Source: Donghicola tyrosinivorans (GTDB taxonomy: Bacteria; Pseudomonadota; Alphaproteobacteria; Rhodobacterales; Rhodobacteraceae). From it: a DNA stretch of 64,000 bases. Positions 1 to 9,730 of the stretch are shown one piece after another. Position numbers and translations under genes: made by a program. Numbering within the stretch: the stretch's first letter is position 1; each line of letters begins with the position of its first letter. The notes under the pieces were generated by a model, which made no database searches, was not told the DNA's origin, and saw only the letters and a program-made list of their open reading frames with translations. The stretch spans positions 91,008-155,007 of the forward strand of contig NZ_PVTQ01000011.1 of assembly GCF_003003355.1 (NCBI RefSeq), written 5' to 3'.

Positions 1-1295
1 TCGGTGAACATCCCGTGCAGATAGCTGCCCACGATCCGCCCATCGGCCGAAATCGCCCCATCCGCCTGATCCCCGATCATGGCAAAGGGCCGCGCGCAAT
101 CGGGCCCCTCGGTCCGGCCGATGTGGATCTCATAGCCATCCACCTCAAGACCACTGGGCACATGCAGCGCCCGAACCTGCGTCAGGCGCTTGTCTGCCGT
201 CATCCGTGTCTGCACATCCAGCAGCCCAAGGCCCTTTTCCGTGCCAGCGGTACCTTCCAAGCCCTCAGGGTCAATCACCTCTTGGCCCAGCATCTGATAG
301 CCACCGCAAATGCCCAATACATGGCCACCGCGCCGCACATGGGCCAATAGATCAATGTCCCAACCCTGCGCCCGCACATAAGCCAGATCGCCCCGCGTGG
401 ATTTGCTGCCCGGAATGATCACCAAATCCGCATCCCCGGGGATCGGTTCACCCGCCAGCAGAACACTTAGATCAACGCCCTCTTCCTGCGCCAGCGGGTC
501 CAGATCATCAAAATTAGCGATCCGTGATAGCCCAAGGCACACAACCCGCAGCCCCTTGCCGCCCGAGCGTTTCGGCAAGTCCAAAGCATCCTCAGCCGGT
601 AGCTTCGAGGCATCAGGGAAGTAGGGTAAAACCCCGAAACCGTGCCAGCCGGTCTGTACCTCAATCATAGCATAGCCATCATCAAACAGGCTTGGGTCAC
701 CGCGGAACTTGTTAATCAGAAAACCCGCGATCATCGCCTCATCCTCAGAGGCCAGAACCGTGCGCGTCCCGACCATCTGAGCGATCACCCCGCCCCGATC
801 GATATCCCCCGCCAAGATCACCGGCACATCTGCGGCAACCGCAAAGCCCATATTGGCGATATCGCCTTTGCGCAGGTTCACCTCTGCAGGGCTTCCCGCC
901 CCCTCGACAATCACCAGATCATACTGCGCTTTCAGACGGTTAAAACTCTCAAGCACGCTTTCCAAAAGCCGAGGCTTCAAGGCCGCATAATCCCGCGCCT
1001 TCACCGTCGCAATCCGCTTTCCCTGCACAACCACTTGCGAGCCCACATCGGTTTCAGGCTTCAAGAGCACAGGGTTCATATCCGTGTGCGGCTGCACCCC
1101 ACAGGCCAGCGCCTGCAAAGCCTGCGCCCGACCGATTTCTCCCCCATCAGACGTCACAGCAGCATTGTTCGACATATTCTGCGGCTTGAACGGCGCAACC
1201 CTCAAACCCCGCCGCGCAGCGATACGGCAAAGCCCCGCTACCAGCATGGACTTGCCCACGTTCGAGCCCGCCCCCTGTACCATGATTGCCCGCAT
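1..1295 (-). CDS. cobQ: Cobyric acid synthase CobQ (3' end outside window)
   Basis: Amidates cobyrinic acid a,c-diamide at four side chains (b, d, e, g) to give adenosylcobyric acid, using glutamine and ATP in the cytoplasm. The reading frame starts at 1295 ([16 protein letters not shown]) and stays open to the window edge, about 431 residues of a family of about 485. The N-terminal dethiobiotin-synthetase-like P-loop (GAGSNVGKS) is followed by the family block [10 protein letters not shown]. The C-terminal glutaminase domain shows the nucleophile cysteine in GICGGYQ. The visible part ends in YLHGMFT, a typical motif near the CobQ C-terminus. The gene points away from the main cob cluster, on the same strand as cobO. 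The stop codon is not in the window. Confidence 0.96.
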   Translation of the reverse strand, partial: MRAIMVQGAGSNVGKSMLVAGLCRIAARRGLRVAPFKPQNMSNNAAVTSDGGEIGRAQALQALACGVQPHTDMNPVLLKPETDVGSQVVVQGKRIATVKARDYAALKPRLLESVLESFNRLKAQYDLVIVEGAGSPAEVNLRKGDIANMGFAVAADVPVILAGDIDRGGVIAQMVGTRTVLASEDEAMIAGFLINKFRGDPSLFDDGYAMIEVQTGWHGFGVLPYFPDASKLPAEDALDLPKRSGGKGLRVVCLGLSRIANFDDLDPLAQEEGVDLSVLLAGEPIPGDADLVIIPGSKSTRGDLAYVRAQGWDIDLLAHVRRGGHVLGICGGYQMLGQEVIDPEGLEGTAGTEKGLGLLDVQTRMTADKRLTQVRALHVPSGLEVDGYEIHIGRTEGPDCARPFAMIGDQADGAISADGRIVGSYLHGMFT

Positions 1296-1342
1296 CAAAG
1301 ACCTTCCTGCGACCAAAGTTGGCGCCCGCTCATGCCTCCGGC

Positions 1343-1367
1343 GGAGGTATTTTTCACCAAGATGAAA
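1343..1367 (+). repeat. Short interspersed repeat, partial copy
   Basis: GGAGGTATTTTT followed by CACCAAGATGAAA matches, with a one-base indel, the reverse complement of the distal part of the element at 1495-1564. It lies in the leader region of cobQ. Only the AT-rich arm is present; the GC-rich hairpin half of the full element is missing. Confidence 0.6.
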
Positions 1368-1376
1368 TAGGGGTCA

Positions 1377-1415
1377 CTCTGCATCCGACGCGGCACATGC
1401 GGCGCGGATGCAGAG
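1377..1415. repeat. Inverted repeat between cobO and cobQ
   Basis: CTCTGCATCCG (1377-1387) and CGGATGCAGAG (1405-1415) form a perfect 11-bp stem around a 17-nt middle that can pair three more bases. It lies between the cobO stop and the cobQ start on the minus strand. No T-run follows, so a processing or attenuation hairpin is as likely as a terminator. Function is unknown. Confidence 0.5.
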
Positions 1416-1494
1416 CCTTCACCTTGGGCGGTCATCGGGACCTCTCCCTGTACCGCAAGAGCACTTTGACGGATCATCATTAACAAACCGTTGC

Positions 1495-1564
1495 TTTCAT
1501 CTTGGCAAAAATACCTCGGGGGTGAATTGACGCCGCAGGCGGCAAGAGGGGGCTGCGCCCCCAT
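1495..1564 (-). repeat. Interspersed 3'-end element after cobO (terminator-like)
   Basis: On the minus strand, about 10 bases after the cobO stop, a GC-rich hairpin (GGGGGC, loop GCA, GCCCCC) is followed by TCTT. Next come a second small stem and the AT-rich arm GAGGTATTTTTGCCAAGATG. The same composite element lies just after another minus-strand stop at 39602-39667. The position and the hairpin plus short T-tract suggest a repeated intrinsic terminator or 3'-UTR element; that role is inferred. Confidence 0.6.
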
Positions 1565-1573
1565 CTCTCAGGC

Positions 1574-2194
1574 TCAGAACTCAACGCCTTTCTGGCCTTT
1601 GACCCCAGAACGGAACGGATGTTTGATTAGTGTCATCTCGGTCACCATATCTGCGGCCTCGATCAACGGCTCTTTGGCATTGCGGCCAGTCAGGCAGACG
1701 TGGGTCATCTCCGGCTTATCGTTCTTCAGAAACTGAACAACTTCGTTCACATCGATATAGTCATAGCGCATCGCGATGTTGATCTCGTCCAGCAGCACGA
1801 ACTTGATCTCCGGATCTAGGATCAACTCTTTCGCCTTCGCCCAGCCCTTCTGCGCCATCTCGATATCCCGCGCCTTGTCTTGGGTTTCCCAGGTAAAGCC
1901 CTCGCCCATGGCATGGAACTGGCAGAGGTCGGCAAAGTTCGCCTCGATGAGGGTCCGCTCTCCGGTCTCCCAAGCGCCTTTGATGAACTGCACCACGGCG
2001 CAGGGCATCTGGTGCGCGATGCACCGCAGGATCATCCCGAATCCGGACGAGGATTTCCCCTTTCCCGGCCCTGTATGCACGATGATCAAGCCTTTCTCGC
2101 CCTCTTTCGAGGCCATGATCTTGTCCCGCGCCGCTTTCTTCTTGGCCATCTTGGCCGCGTGACGGGCTTCATCGGTTTGGGGCAATTCGCTCAT
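1574..2194 (-). CDS. cobO: Cob(I)yrinic acid a,c-diamide adenosyltransferase CobO
   Basis: Transfers the 5'-deoxyadenosyl group of ATP to cob(I)yrinic acid a,c-diamide, making the cobalt-carbon bond (CobO/CobA(Eco)/BtuR family). 206 residues, normal for the family. The P-loop GPGKGKSSS is near residue 42, and DEINIAM (Walker-B-like) and the C-terminal HPFRSGVKGQKGVEF are typical. The start at 2194 (MSELPQTDEAR) was chosen over an ATG 33 bases upstream because GGAAGGA precedes it at good spacing and family members begin this way. It is divergent from the riboswitch-led cob operon and co-oriented with cobQ. Confidence 0.96.
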   Translation of the reverse strand: MSELPQTDEARHAAKMAKKKAARDKIMASKEGEKGLIIVHTGPGKGKSSSGFGMILRCIAHQMPCAVVQFIKGAWETGERTLIEANFADLCQFHAMGEGFTWETQDKARDIEMAQKGWAKAKELILDPEIKFVLLDEINIAMRYDYIDVNEVVQFLKNDKPEMTHVCLTGRNAKEPLIEAADMVTEMTLIKHPFRSGVKGQKGVEF

Positions 2195-2235
2195 AGGACG
2201 ATCCTTCCGCTTGACAAGGTAGGGCACCTTCCCTC

Positions 2236-2460
2236 AGGTGGGCGCGCTGGTTCCTGTCTATGACAGGCGAAGAGGGAATGCGATACCACTTTGCGACGTC
2301 ATACCGTCCCAAAGCGTAAAGCGCAGCCGCCCCCGCGACCGTGACCGGAGACGCCCCGCAACCACTGGCCTCAAATGGCCCGGGAAGGCGGCGGGGCAGC
2401 CGCAGGGCCGATTGGCCTTACGGGCTCCGCAAGCCGGGAGACCTGCCAGCGCGTTGAAAT
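2236..2460 (+). promoter_or_regulatory. Cobalamin (AdoCbl) riboswitch
   Basis: The order of conserved blocks fits the B12 riboswitch: GAGGGAA near 2272, GCAGCCGCCCCCGCGACCGT near 2323-2342, CCACTG near 2362, GGGAAGG near 2380, and the B12 box AAGCCGGGAGACCTGCC at 2431-2447. It lies in the leader of the DUF1636-cobW-cobN operon, about 100 bases before the first start codon. Cobalamin would be expected to lower operon expression. The exact 5' and 3' limits are estimates. I could not decide between a terminator and a start-blocking expression platform. Confidence 0.9.
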
Positions 2461-2559
2461 GTACGGGCGAACGGGGTGTGTCGCGGCCGGCTTTGACAGG
2501 CGCACTCTGCCTGTTGGCCAGTGATCCCTGTTTCCCCCAAACCCAATGGGAGGCACCCT

Positions 2560-2928
2560 ATGGCCGAGGTCACCCTGACCGTCTGCACCACCTGCCGCCG
2601 CATCGCGGGCGGCGAGCCCGTGGCTGATGAGCCCCGCCCCGGTGCGCGCCTCTATGAGGCTCTGACCCAAGCCGATCTGCCCGACAACGTGCAACTGAAA
2701 CCGGTCGAGTGTCTCTCGGCCTGTTCGCGCGGGTGTTCGATCGCCCTGACCGGTGGGCCCGCCCGCTGGACCTATGTCTATGGCGACATGGACCCCGACA
2801 CCCAAGTAGACGAGATCCTGACCGGCCTGCGCGCCTATGCCCAGACCAGCGACGGTATCGTTCCGTGGCGCGAACGCCCTCAGGCTTTCCGCAAGCAATC
2901 CATTGCCCGCATTCCCCCGCAGGAGTAA
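2560..2928 (+). CDS. DUF1636 cysteine-rich protein, first gene of the cob operon
   Basis: 122 residues starting at MAEVTLTVCTTCRR, with GGGAGG about 7 bases upstream. Cysteines occur as C-x2-C near residue 9 and as a C-x3-C-x3-C cluster (ECLSACSRGCS) near residues 49-57, a ferredoxin- or metal-binding-like layout. This is recognised as the DUF1636 family, often found beside cobW in alphaproteobacteria. It is directly downstream of the cobalamin riboswitch, and its stop is two bases before the cobW start. A role in metal or Fe-S handling for CobW, CobN or CobG is inferred; no reaction is known to me. Confidence 0.82.
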   Translation: MAEVTLTVCTTCRRIAGGEPVADEPRPGARLYEALTQADLPDNVQLKPVECLSACSRGCSIALTGGPARWTYVYGDMDPDTQVDEILTGLRAYAQTSDGIVPWRERPQAFRKQSIARIPPQE

Positions 2929-2930
2929 CC

Positions 2931-3965
2931 ATGTCCGATCTGTCCAAAATCCCCGTGACCGTGATCACCGGCTTTCTCGGTTCCGGCAAGACCACACTGA
3001 TCCGTCACCTGATGCAGAACCCGCAGGGCAAGCGTCTGGCTGTGTTGGTCAACGAATTCGGCACCGCTGGTGTGGATGGCGATATTCTCAAATCCTGTGC
3101 CGATGAGAACTGCCCCGAAAGCAACATCATGGAGCTGGCGAACGGCTGCATCTGCTGCACCGTGGCCGATGACTTTATCCCCACCATCGAACAGCTTATG
3201 GCCCTGCCCGAAACGCCCGAGCATATCATCATTGAGACCAGCGGTCTGGCCCTGCCCAAGCCCCTGCTCAAGGCCTTCGACTGGCCCGCGATCAAATCGC
3301 GTATCACCGTCGATGGCGTGATTGCCGTGGCCGATGCCGAAGCTGTGGCCGCCGGTCAATTCGCCCCCGATCTGGATGCGGTACAGGCCCAGCGCGAAGC
3401 GGATGACAGCCTTGACCACGAAACGCCCCTCTCTGAGGTCTTCGAGGATCAGATCAGCTGCGCCGACATTGTGCTCTTGTCCAAAGCCGATCTGGCCGGT
3501 GAGGCAGGTATCGCGAAGGCCAAAGAGGTGGTCGAGGCTGAGGCCCCCCGCAAGCTGCCGATCATTGCCATCACCGACGGGGTTGTAGACCCCCGCGTGA
3601 TCTTGGGTCTGGAAGCCGCGGCTGAGGATGATCTGGAGAACCGCCCCTCGCACCATGACGGGCACGATGATCACGAACATGACGATTTCGATAGCATCGT
3701 GGTCGATCTTGGCGAAGTCGAAGATGTTCAGGCGTTGCAAGATGCCATTGTGAAAATGGCAAAGGACCAGAACATCTTGCGTGTGAAAGGCTATGTGGCA
3801 GTCAAAGGCAAACCGATGCGCTATCTAGTGCAGGCGGTGGGCACCCGCATCCGTGCGCAATATGACCAGCCTTGGGGCACCCGCCCTCGTGCGTCCTTGC
3901 TTGTCGTGATCGCCGAGCATGACCACATCGATGAGGCCGCCATCAAAGCAGCACTGGGCGTCTAA
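2931..3965 (+). CDS. cobW: CobW, COG0523 GTPase of cobalamin biosynthesis
   Basis: G3E-family GTPase thought to help deliver cobalt to cobaltochelatase. 344 residues. The P-loop GFLGSGKTT is at residues 14-22, the CxCC metal motif GCICC at 72-76, and LLSKADL is the NKxD-like base-specificity region. A His/Asp-rich stretch (HHDGHDDHEHDD) in the linker probably binds metal. The CobW C-terminal domain follows. The start at 2931 is preceded by AGGAG and gives the canonical N-terminus; an in-frame ATG further upstream would overlap DUF1636 by more than 200 bases. It is followed by cobN after three bases, so both are co-transcribed behind the riboswitch. Confidence 0.95.
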   Translation: MSDLSKIPVTVITGFLGSGKTTLIRHLMQNPQGKRLAVLVNEFGTAGVDGDILKSCADENCPESNIMELANGCICCTVADDFIPTIEQLMALPETPEHIIIETSGLALPKPLLKAFDWPAIKSRITVDGVIAVADAEAVAAGQFAPDLDAVQAQREADDSLDHETPLSEVFEDQISCADIVLLSKADLAGEAGIAKAKEVVEAEAPRKLPIIAITDGVVDPRVILGLEAAAEDDLENRPSHHDGHDDHEHDDFDSIVVDLGEVEDVQALQDAIVKMAKDQNILRVKGYVAVKGKPMRYLVQAVGTRIRAQYDQPWGTRPRASLLVVIAEHDHIDEAAIKAALGV

Positions 3966-3968
3966 CCC

Positions 3969-6900
3969 ATGCATGTTGTCTTCCGCGAAAGTCACGGGCT
4001 CGACCAGAGCGACACACCGCAAGATCTGGGGCAAACGCCTTCGGAACTGATTGTGCTGTCCTTCTCGGATTCGGACCTTGGCGCTTTCGCGGCAGGCTAT
4101 CACCGTGCCAAAGGATCGCTGCCCAGCTTGCGGCTGGCGAACCTTGTGGCGCTAAAACATCCGCTCTCGGTGGATGTCTACGCCGAGCAAACGCTTGAAG
4201 GGGCCAAGGGCATCCTTGTTCGTCTGATCGGCGGCGAAAGCTATTGGTCCTACGGGCTAGCGACGCTGCAAGACTTGGCGCGGCGCAAAGGCATTGCCTT
4301 GGCGATCCTGCCTGCGGACGGGCGCGAAGACCCCCGTCTGGATGAACTTAGCACACTGCCTGTGTCCACCCTGCGCCGTCTACAGCACCTGTGCGATGCA
4401 GGCGGCGCTGTGGCGGCCCAAGCAGCATTGGCGCAACTGGCGCTGGCAGCGGGTCTTTACGCGGCCCCCGTCATCGGTGCCAAGACCGTCCCTGATGCGG
4501 GCTTTTACCTGCCAGCCAAAGGTGTCATCGCAATCCCAGAGCGCGACCACCGTCCCTTGGCGCTGGTGACCTTCTACCGCTCTTACCTGACCTCCGCAGA
4601 TACATCGCCCGTGGATGCGATGATCGAGGCGCTGGAAGAGCGCGGTTTTCAGGCTCTTGGCGTCTTTGCCAGCAGCCTCAAGGCGCCGAACGCCAGTGCT
4701 TGGCTGCGCGAACAGATCGCCTTCCTTGCCCCCGCCGCTATTGTCAACGCCACCGCCTTTTCCGCCCAAGGGCGCGATGGTGAGCCCTCGCCCCTTGATG
4801 CCGCAGGCTGTCCGGTGTTCCAGATCGCCCTGTCCACCGCCCGCAAGAAGGATTGGGCAGAGGCTGAACGGGGCCTGTCGCCCGCCGATCTTGCCATGCA
4901 TGTGGTACTGCCAGAGGTGGACGGCCGCATCTTCGCCGGTGTTGCCAGCTTCAAGCAGCCTTCCAAGCGCGACCCAGAGCTTGAGTATTCGCGCTTTGCC
5001 CACCGTGCGAACCCCGAACGCATTGCGGCATTGGCTGATCGGGTGCTAGCGTGGCACATCCTTGCCACCTTACCGACTGCGGACAAACGCATCGCGCTGG
5101 TGCTTTCGACATATCCCGGCAAGCAATACCAGATCGCCCATGCGGTCGGCATGGATGCCCTTGCCTCGGCAGAACAGATCCTGACCGGTCTGGCGGGCAG
5201 CGGCCACAGCGTCCAGCCCCAGACCGATCTGGGCCAACGCCTGACCACTGAGGCATTGGAATACCCGCTGGCGGAATACCTAGAGGCGCTGGACACCCTG
5301 CCCCAATCCCTGCGCGATGATCTTTACGCCGCATGGGGCCAGCCGGAAACCGATCCGCTGTTCCAAGAGGATGCCTTCCTCTTTCCGGCCATTGACGCAG
5401 GTAACGGGCTGGTCGCCCTTCAGCCTGAACGGGGCGATGTTGCAGTGCGCGATGACGATTACCACGATCTGTCGCGTACCCCGCGCCACAGCTATGTGGC
5501 CTTCTACCTGTGGCTCCGCGCCCAATCCGACGCACTGGTCCATATCGGCGCCCACGGCACACTGGAATGGCTGCCCGGTAAATCCGTGGCCCTCTCGGAC
5601 GCCTGCTGGCCCGAGGCACTGATCCGCGATTTGCCCGTGATCTATCCCTTCATCGTCAATGACCCCGGTGAAGCCGCCCAAGCCAAGCGCCGCATCGCTG
5701 CCGTGACCATCGGCCACCTGCCGCCCCCTATGGCGCAGACCAAACTGCCCGAGGGCATGGGACGGCTTGAACACCTGCTAGACGAATACTCGACCGCAGA
5801 CGGCCTTGACCCCGCCCGCCGCGACCGCCTGATCAAGGACATTCGCGCCGAGGCGCAGGGGACCGGCGTTGAGGCCGACCTTGGCATTCCCGAAGACGCC
5901 TCTGCCGCCGAAGCGATCACCCGCATCGACCGTTTTGTCTGTGACATCAAGGAAAGCCAGTACGGCGAAGGTCTGCACATCTTTGGCACCGGCGATTGCG
6001 GGGCCGAGGAAACCGCTGGCCTGCACGCCGCCCTGAGCGGACGCTTCGTTACCGCTGGGCCGTCGGGCTCGCCCTACCGTGGCCGTTCAGACGTGCTGCC
6101 CACGGGGCGGAACCTTTACACCACAGATCCCCGCTCGGTTCCCTCGCGCGCCGCCCATGCCCATGGGGTCAAGCTGGCCGAGGAACTGCTGCGCCGTCAC
6201 CTGCAAGACCACGGAGACTGGCCGCGAGGCTTAGTGATCGACCTATGGGGCAGCGCCACCATGCGCACCGCAGGCGAGGAATTCGCCATGGCCCTGCATC
6301 TGGCGGGACTTGCGCCCAAGTGGGACGACGGATCGGAACGCGTCAGCGGGTTCGAGGTCATCCCCCTTGCCCTCTTGAACCGCCCCCGTATCGACGTGAC
6401 CTTGCGTGTCTCGGGCCTCTTCCGTGATGTCTTCCCCGGCCTTGCCCAGATGTTCGAAGCCGCCGCCGACAAACTGGCCGACCGTGAAGAGACGCCAGAG
6501 GATAACCCCTACGCCGCCCGCACCCCCCGCGTCTTTGGTCCCAAACCGGGCCAATATGGCTTGAACATGGGCGCGGCGATGGACGATTACAGCGATGAGG
6601 CCCGCAAAGCCGCAGGCGAGGCATGGCTTGCCGCCAGTTCTCACGCCATCGACGCCAAAGGCGAAATCCGCGAGGCCCGCGCCGCGCTAGAGACGCGCCT
6701 GCAAACCGCAGACAGCTTTGTCCACCTACAGGACTTGCCCGAAACCGATGTGCTGATGGCCAGCGACTATGCCGCCCATGAGGCAGGCTTTGCCGCCGCC
6801 ATGGCCCGCCTTGGGCAACAGGCCCCCAGCCTTTACCACATGGACGCCACGCAGACCGACCGCCCCCGTGCGCGGTCCCTGAACGAAGAGATCGCCCGCA

Positions 6901-7214
6901 CGGTCCGCGCCCGCGCCGCCAACCCCGATTGGGCCAATGGCATGATGCACCACGGCTTCCGTGGCGCGGCAGAGATCGCGGCAACGCTGGATCACATGGC
7001 CGCATTTGCCCATCTGGCGGGTGTCGTCGGCGGGCATCTGTTTGACCAATACTATGAGGCCACCCTTGGCCGTGATGACCTGACCGATTTCATGGCCGAC
7101 GCGAACCCGCAGGCGCTACAGGCCCTCAAGGACCGCTTCCGCGCGCTGATGGACGCAGGCCTTTGGGTGACGCGCCGAAACTCGATCATTGCCGAACTGG
7201 AGGCGCTGTCATGA
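3969..7214 (+). CDS. cobN: Cobaltochelatase large subunit CobN
   Basis: Large subunit of the ATP-dependent aerobic cobaltochelatase (with CobS and CobT, not in this window) that puts Co(II) into hydrogenobyrinic acid a,c-diamide. 1081 residues, on the short side for CobN but complete. Recognisable blocks include HIGAHGTLEWLPGKSVALS (near residue 525) and YPFIVNDPGEAAQAKRR, both hallmarks of CobN/BchH-type chelatases, and a C-terminal NPQALQALKDRFRALMDAGLW. It follows cobW by three bases and overlaps the cobG start (ATGA). Together with CobG and CobF it shows that the late-cobalt, oxygen-dependent route is used. Confidence 0.96.
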   Translation: MHVVFRESHGLDQSDTPQDLGQTPSELIVLSFSDSDLGAFAAGYHRAKGSLPSLRLANLVALKHPLSVDVYAEQTLEGAKGILVRLIGGESYWSYGLATLQDLARRKGIALAILPADGREDPRLDELSTLPVSTLRRLQHLCDAGGAVAAQAALAQLALAAGLYAAPVIGAKTVPDAGFYLPAKGVIAIPERDHRPLALVTFYRSYLTSADTSPVDAMIEALEERGFQALGVFASSLKAPNASAWLREQIAFLAPAAIVNATAFSAQGRDGEPSPLDAAGCPVFQIALSTARKKDWAEAERGLSPADLAMHVVLPEVDGRIFAGVASFKQPSKRDPELEYSRFAHRANPERIAALADRVLAWHILATLPTADKRIALVLSTYPGKQYQIAHAVGMDALASAEQILTGLAGSGHSVQPQTDLGQRLTTEALEYPLAEYLEALDTLPQSLRDDLYAAWGQPETDPLFQEDAFLFPAIDAGNGLVALQPERGDVAVRDDDYHDLSRTPRHSYVAFYLWLRAQSDALVHIGAHGTLEWLPGKSVALSDACWPEALIRDLPVIYPFIVNDPGEAAQAKRRIAAVTIGHLPPPMAQTKLPEGMGRLEHLLDEYSTADGLDPARRDRLIKDIRAEAQGTGVEADLGIPEDASAAEAITRIDRFVCDIKESQYGEGLHIFGTGDCGAEETAGLHAALSGRFVTAGPSGSPYRGRSDVLPTGRNLYTTDPRSVPSRAAHAHGVKLAEELLRRHLQDHGDWPRGLVIDLWGSATMRTAGEEFAMALHLAGLAPKWDDGSERVSGFEVIPLALLNRPRIDVTLRVSGLFRDVFPGLAQMFEAAADKLADREETPEDNPYAARTPRVFGPKPGQYGLNMGAAMDDYSDEARKAAGEAWLAASSHAIDAKGEIREARAALETRLQTADSFVHLQDLPETDVLMASDYAAHEAGFAAAMARLGQQAPSLYHMDATQTDRPRARSLNEEIARTVRARAANPDWANGMMHHGFRGAAEIAATLDHMAAFAHLAGVVGGHLFDQYYEATLGRDDLTDFMADANPQALQALKDRFRALMDAGLWVTRRNSIIAELEALS

Positions 7215-8380
7215 GCGATCCTGTGAACCAAGGCCCGATCATTCAGGGCTGGTGCCCCGGTGCCCTGCGTCCCATGCAATCGGGCGATGGTCTGGTGGTG
7301 CGCGTCCGTGCGCCCCTCGGGCGGCTCAGCCAGACACAGGCCGCGCAAATCGCTGATCTGGCGCAGACCTACGGCGACGGCCTGCTAGATGTGTCGAACC
7401 GTGGCAACCTGCAAATCCGCGGCGTCACCGAAGCCAGCCACGCGCCGCTGATCGACGGGCTGCGGATGCTGAACATGATCGATCAGGATGTGGCCCGCGA
7501 AACCCGCCGCAACATTGTCCTGACCCCGTTCTGGCGTCATGGCGACGACAGCCACCGCGTCGCCACCGATCTGATGCTGGCCCTCGCGGCCGAGGACGCC
7601 CCCGCCACCCCCGGCAAATTCGGCTACGCCATCGATTGCGGCGCGGACCCTGTGCTGCAAGACACCCCCGCAGATATCCGGATTGAACGCACACCCCACG
7701 GCCTGATCGTCCGCGCGGATGGCTCGACCAAGGGCCTGCCCGTCACAGCAGACAGCGCCGCCGAGGCCGCGCTGACCCTCGCCCGCTGGTTCCTTGACAC
7801 CGGCGGCGTGAAAGATGGCCGTGGCCGCATGGCCCGCCATCTGGCCAAGCCCGACGTTCAACTGCCCGACAGCCACTGCGCCCCGATGCTGCCGAACCAG
7901 TTGGCCTTCGCCCCCGGCAAGGCCTGTCAGGGCTTCATGGTCGCGCTGGAATTTGGCCAGATGACGACAGACACCCTGCGCACGCTTGCGCAAACCGCCG
8001 CAATCCGCCTGACCCCGTGGCGCATGGTGCTACTGGAAGGGGCCAGCAGTATTCCCGCCACCGAAGGGCTGATCACCGATCCCTTCAGCCCGCTCTTGCA
8101 CGTCACCGCCTGTACCGGTGCCCCCGGCTGCCCGCAGGCGCTTAGCGAAACACGTCCAACCGCCCGCGCCTTGGCCTTCTATACCCAAGCGCTGCTGCAT
8201 GTGTCGGGCTGCGCCAAAGGCTGCGCCCACCCCACGGCCGCGCCCGTAACCCTGACCGCCACGGCGCCCGAGACATTTGACCTCATTGTCGGCGGCACCG
8301 CCGCCAGCCACCCCACCCGCACGGGCCTGAGCTCCCAAACCCTGCTCGCCCGTCCCGAATTGCTGAACGAAAGACCCTGA
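7211..8380 (+). CDS. cobG: Precorrin-3B synthase CobG
   Basis: Oxygen-dependent monooxygenase converting precorrin-3A to precorrin-3B, the committed step of the aerobic pathway. 389 residues. Nitrite/sulfite-reductase-like fold with NRGNLQIRG near residue 62. The Fe-S cysteines appear as C-x5-C (ACTGAPGCPQ) and C-x3-C (SGCAKGCAHP) in the C-terminal half. The start ATG at 7211 overlaps the cobN stop as ATGA; a longer frame upstream (7163) lies inside cobN and was not chosen. The next gene, cobH, starts immediately after the stop. Confidence 0.95.
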   Translation: MSDPVNQGPIIQGWCPGALRPMQSGDGLVVRVRAPLGRLSQTQAAQIADLAQTYGDGLLDVSNRGNLQIRGVTEASHAPLIDGLRMLNMIDQDVARETRRNIVLTPFWRHGDDSHRVATDLMLALAAEDAPATPGKFGYAIDCGADPVLQDTPADIRIERTPHGLIVRADGSTKGLPVTADSAAEAALTLARWFLDTGGVKDGRGRMARHLAKPDVQLPDSHCAPMLPNQLAFAPGKACQGFMVALEFGQMTTDTLRTLAQTAAIRLTPWRMVLLEGASSIPATEGLITDPFSPLLHVTACTGAPGCPQALSETRPTARALAFYTQALLHVSGCAKGCAHPTAAPVTLTATAPETFDLIVGGTAASHPTRTGLSSQTLLARPELLNERP

Positions 8381-9010
8381 ATGCCCCACGTGTATGAGAC
8401 CAACGGCGCTGCGATCTACAAGGAAAGCTTCGCCACCATCCGCTCCGAAGCCAACCTTGCCCGCTTCAACAAGGACGAAGAGCCTGTGGTCGTGCGCATG
8501 ATCCACGCTCTGGGCTTTGTGGGTCTGGAAGAGCATGTGCGCTTTTCCGAAGGCATGGCCGAGACCGCCCGCGCCGCACTGGCAAATGGCGCGCCGATCC
8601 TGTGCGACGTGCGCATGGTCTCCGAAGGGATCACCCGTCCGCGCCTGCCCGCCGACAACCAGATCATCTGCACCTTGCAAGACCCGCGCGTCCCCGAAAT
8701 GGCCGCCGAAATGCAGAACACCCGTTCAGCCGCCGCGGTCGAACTGTGGCGTCCCCATATGGAGGGCGCACTAGTGGCCATCGGCAACGCGCCCACGGCG
8801 CTGTTTCACCTCTTGAACATGCTGCAAGACCCCGACTGCCCGCGCCCTGCCGCCATCATCGGCTGCCCCGTGGGCTTTGTCGGCGCCCGCGAATCCAAGG
8901 ATGCACTGATGGCCGACCTGCCTGTTCCTTCGATGATCGTCGAAGGCCGTCTGGGCGGCTCGGCCATCACTGTGGCCGCGGTGAACGCGCTGGCCAGCTG
9001 GAAGGAATAA
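8381..9010 (+). CDS. cobH: Precorrin-8X methylmutase CobH
   Basis: Moves the C-11 methyl to C-12, converting precorrin-8X to hydrogenobyrinic acid. 209 residues, the usual size. The catalytic histidine is expected in VVRMIHALGFVGLEEHV near residue 45. CDVRMVSEGITR and CPVGFVGARESKDAL are family signatures. It abuts the cobG stop with no gap and is followed by cobI after three bases, so it is translated as part of the same long operon. Confidence 0.96.
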   Translation: MPHVYETNGAAIYKESFATIRSEANLARFNKDEEPVVVRMIHALGFVGLEEHVRFSEGMAETARAALANGAPILCDVRMVSEGITRPRLPADNQIICTLQDPRVPEMAAEMQNTRSAAAVELWRPHMEGALVAIGNAPTALFHLLNMLQDPDCPRPAAIIGCPVGFVGARESKDALMADLPVPSMIVEGRLGGSAITVAAVNALASWKE

Positions 9011-9013
9011 CCG

Positions 9014-9730
9014 ATGGGCAAGGTGATCTGCGTCGGCCTCGGGCCCGGCGATCCGGACCTCATGAGCGTCAAGTCCCATCGCCTGATCGGGACCGCCCGC
9101 CATGTGGCCTACTTCCGCAAAGAGGGGCGCAAAGGTCAGGCCCGCCAGATCGTCGAAGGCATGCTGCCCGCGACCGCCATCGAACACCCGATGGAATACC
9201 CCGTCACGACCGAGATCCACTTCAGCGATCCCGAATACAACCGCGTGCTTGGGGCGTTCTACGATGACTGGGCCGACCGTCTGCACGCCCTGACCGCAGA
9301 TGAGGATGTCATTGTCCTGTGCGAAGGCGATCCGTTCTTCTACGGCAGCTTCATGCACCTGCACAGCCGCCTGCAAGGCCGCTGCGAGGTTGAAGTCATC
9401 CCCGGCATCACCGGCATGTCCGGCTGCTGGACCGCCACCGGCATGCCCATCACATGGGGCGACGATGTACTGACCGTCTGCATGTCCACTCTGCCGCAAG
9501 AGGAACTGAACCGCCGCGCCGCCGACTCTGACGCGCTGATCTTCATGAAAATCGGCCGCAACCTACCAAAGGTCCGCGCCGCATTGCAGGCCGCAGGCCG
9601 CCTGCAAGATGCATGGATCGTAGAACGGGGCACCATGCCCACCCAAACGGTGCAGAAACTGACCGACATCGGCGACGAGGTTCCCTATTTCAGCATCATC
9701 GTTGTCCACGGCCACGGGAGACGCCCATGA
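9014..9730 (+). CDS. cobI: Precorrin-2 C20-methyltransferase CobI
   Basis: SAM-dependent methylation of precorrin-2 at C-20 to give precorrin-3A. 238 residues of the tetrapyrrole-methylase fold. It shows the N-terminal VGLGPGDPDLMSVKS loop, CEGDPFFYGSFMHL, and EVIPGITGMSGCWTATGMP, which are typical of CobI/CbiL. RBS AAGGAAT lies just upstream. The end overlaps cobJ by ATGA. Confidence 0.96.
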   Translation: MGKVICVGLGPGDPDLMSVKSHRLIGTARHVAYFRKEGRKGQARQIVEGMLPATAIEHPMEYPVTTEIHFSDPEYNRVLGAFYDDWADRLHALTADEDVIVLCEGDPFFYGSFMHLHSRLQGRCEVEVIPGITGMSGCWTATGMPITWGDDVLTVCMSTLPQEELNRRAADSDALIFMKIGRNLPKVRAALQAAGRLQDAWIVERGTMPTQTVQKLTDIGDEVPYFSIIVVHGHGRRP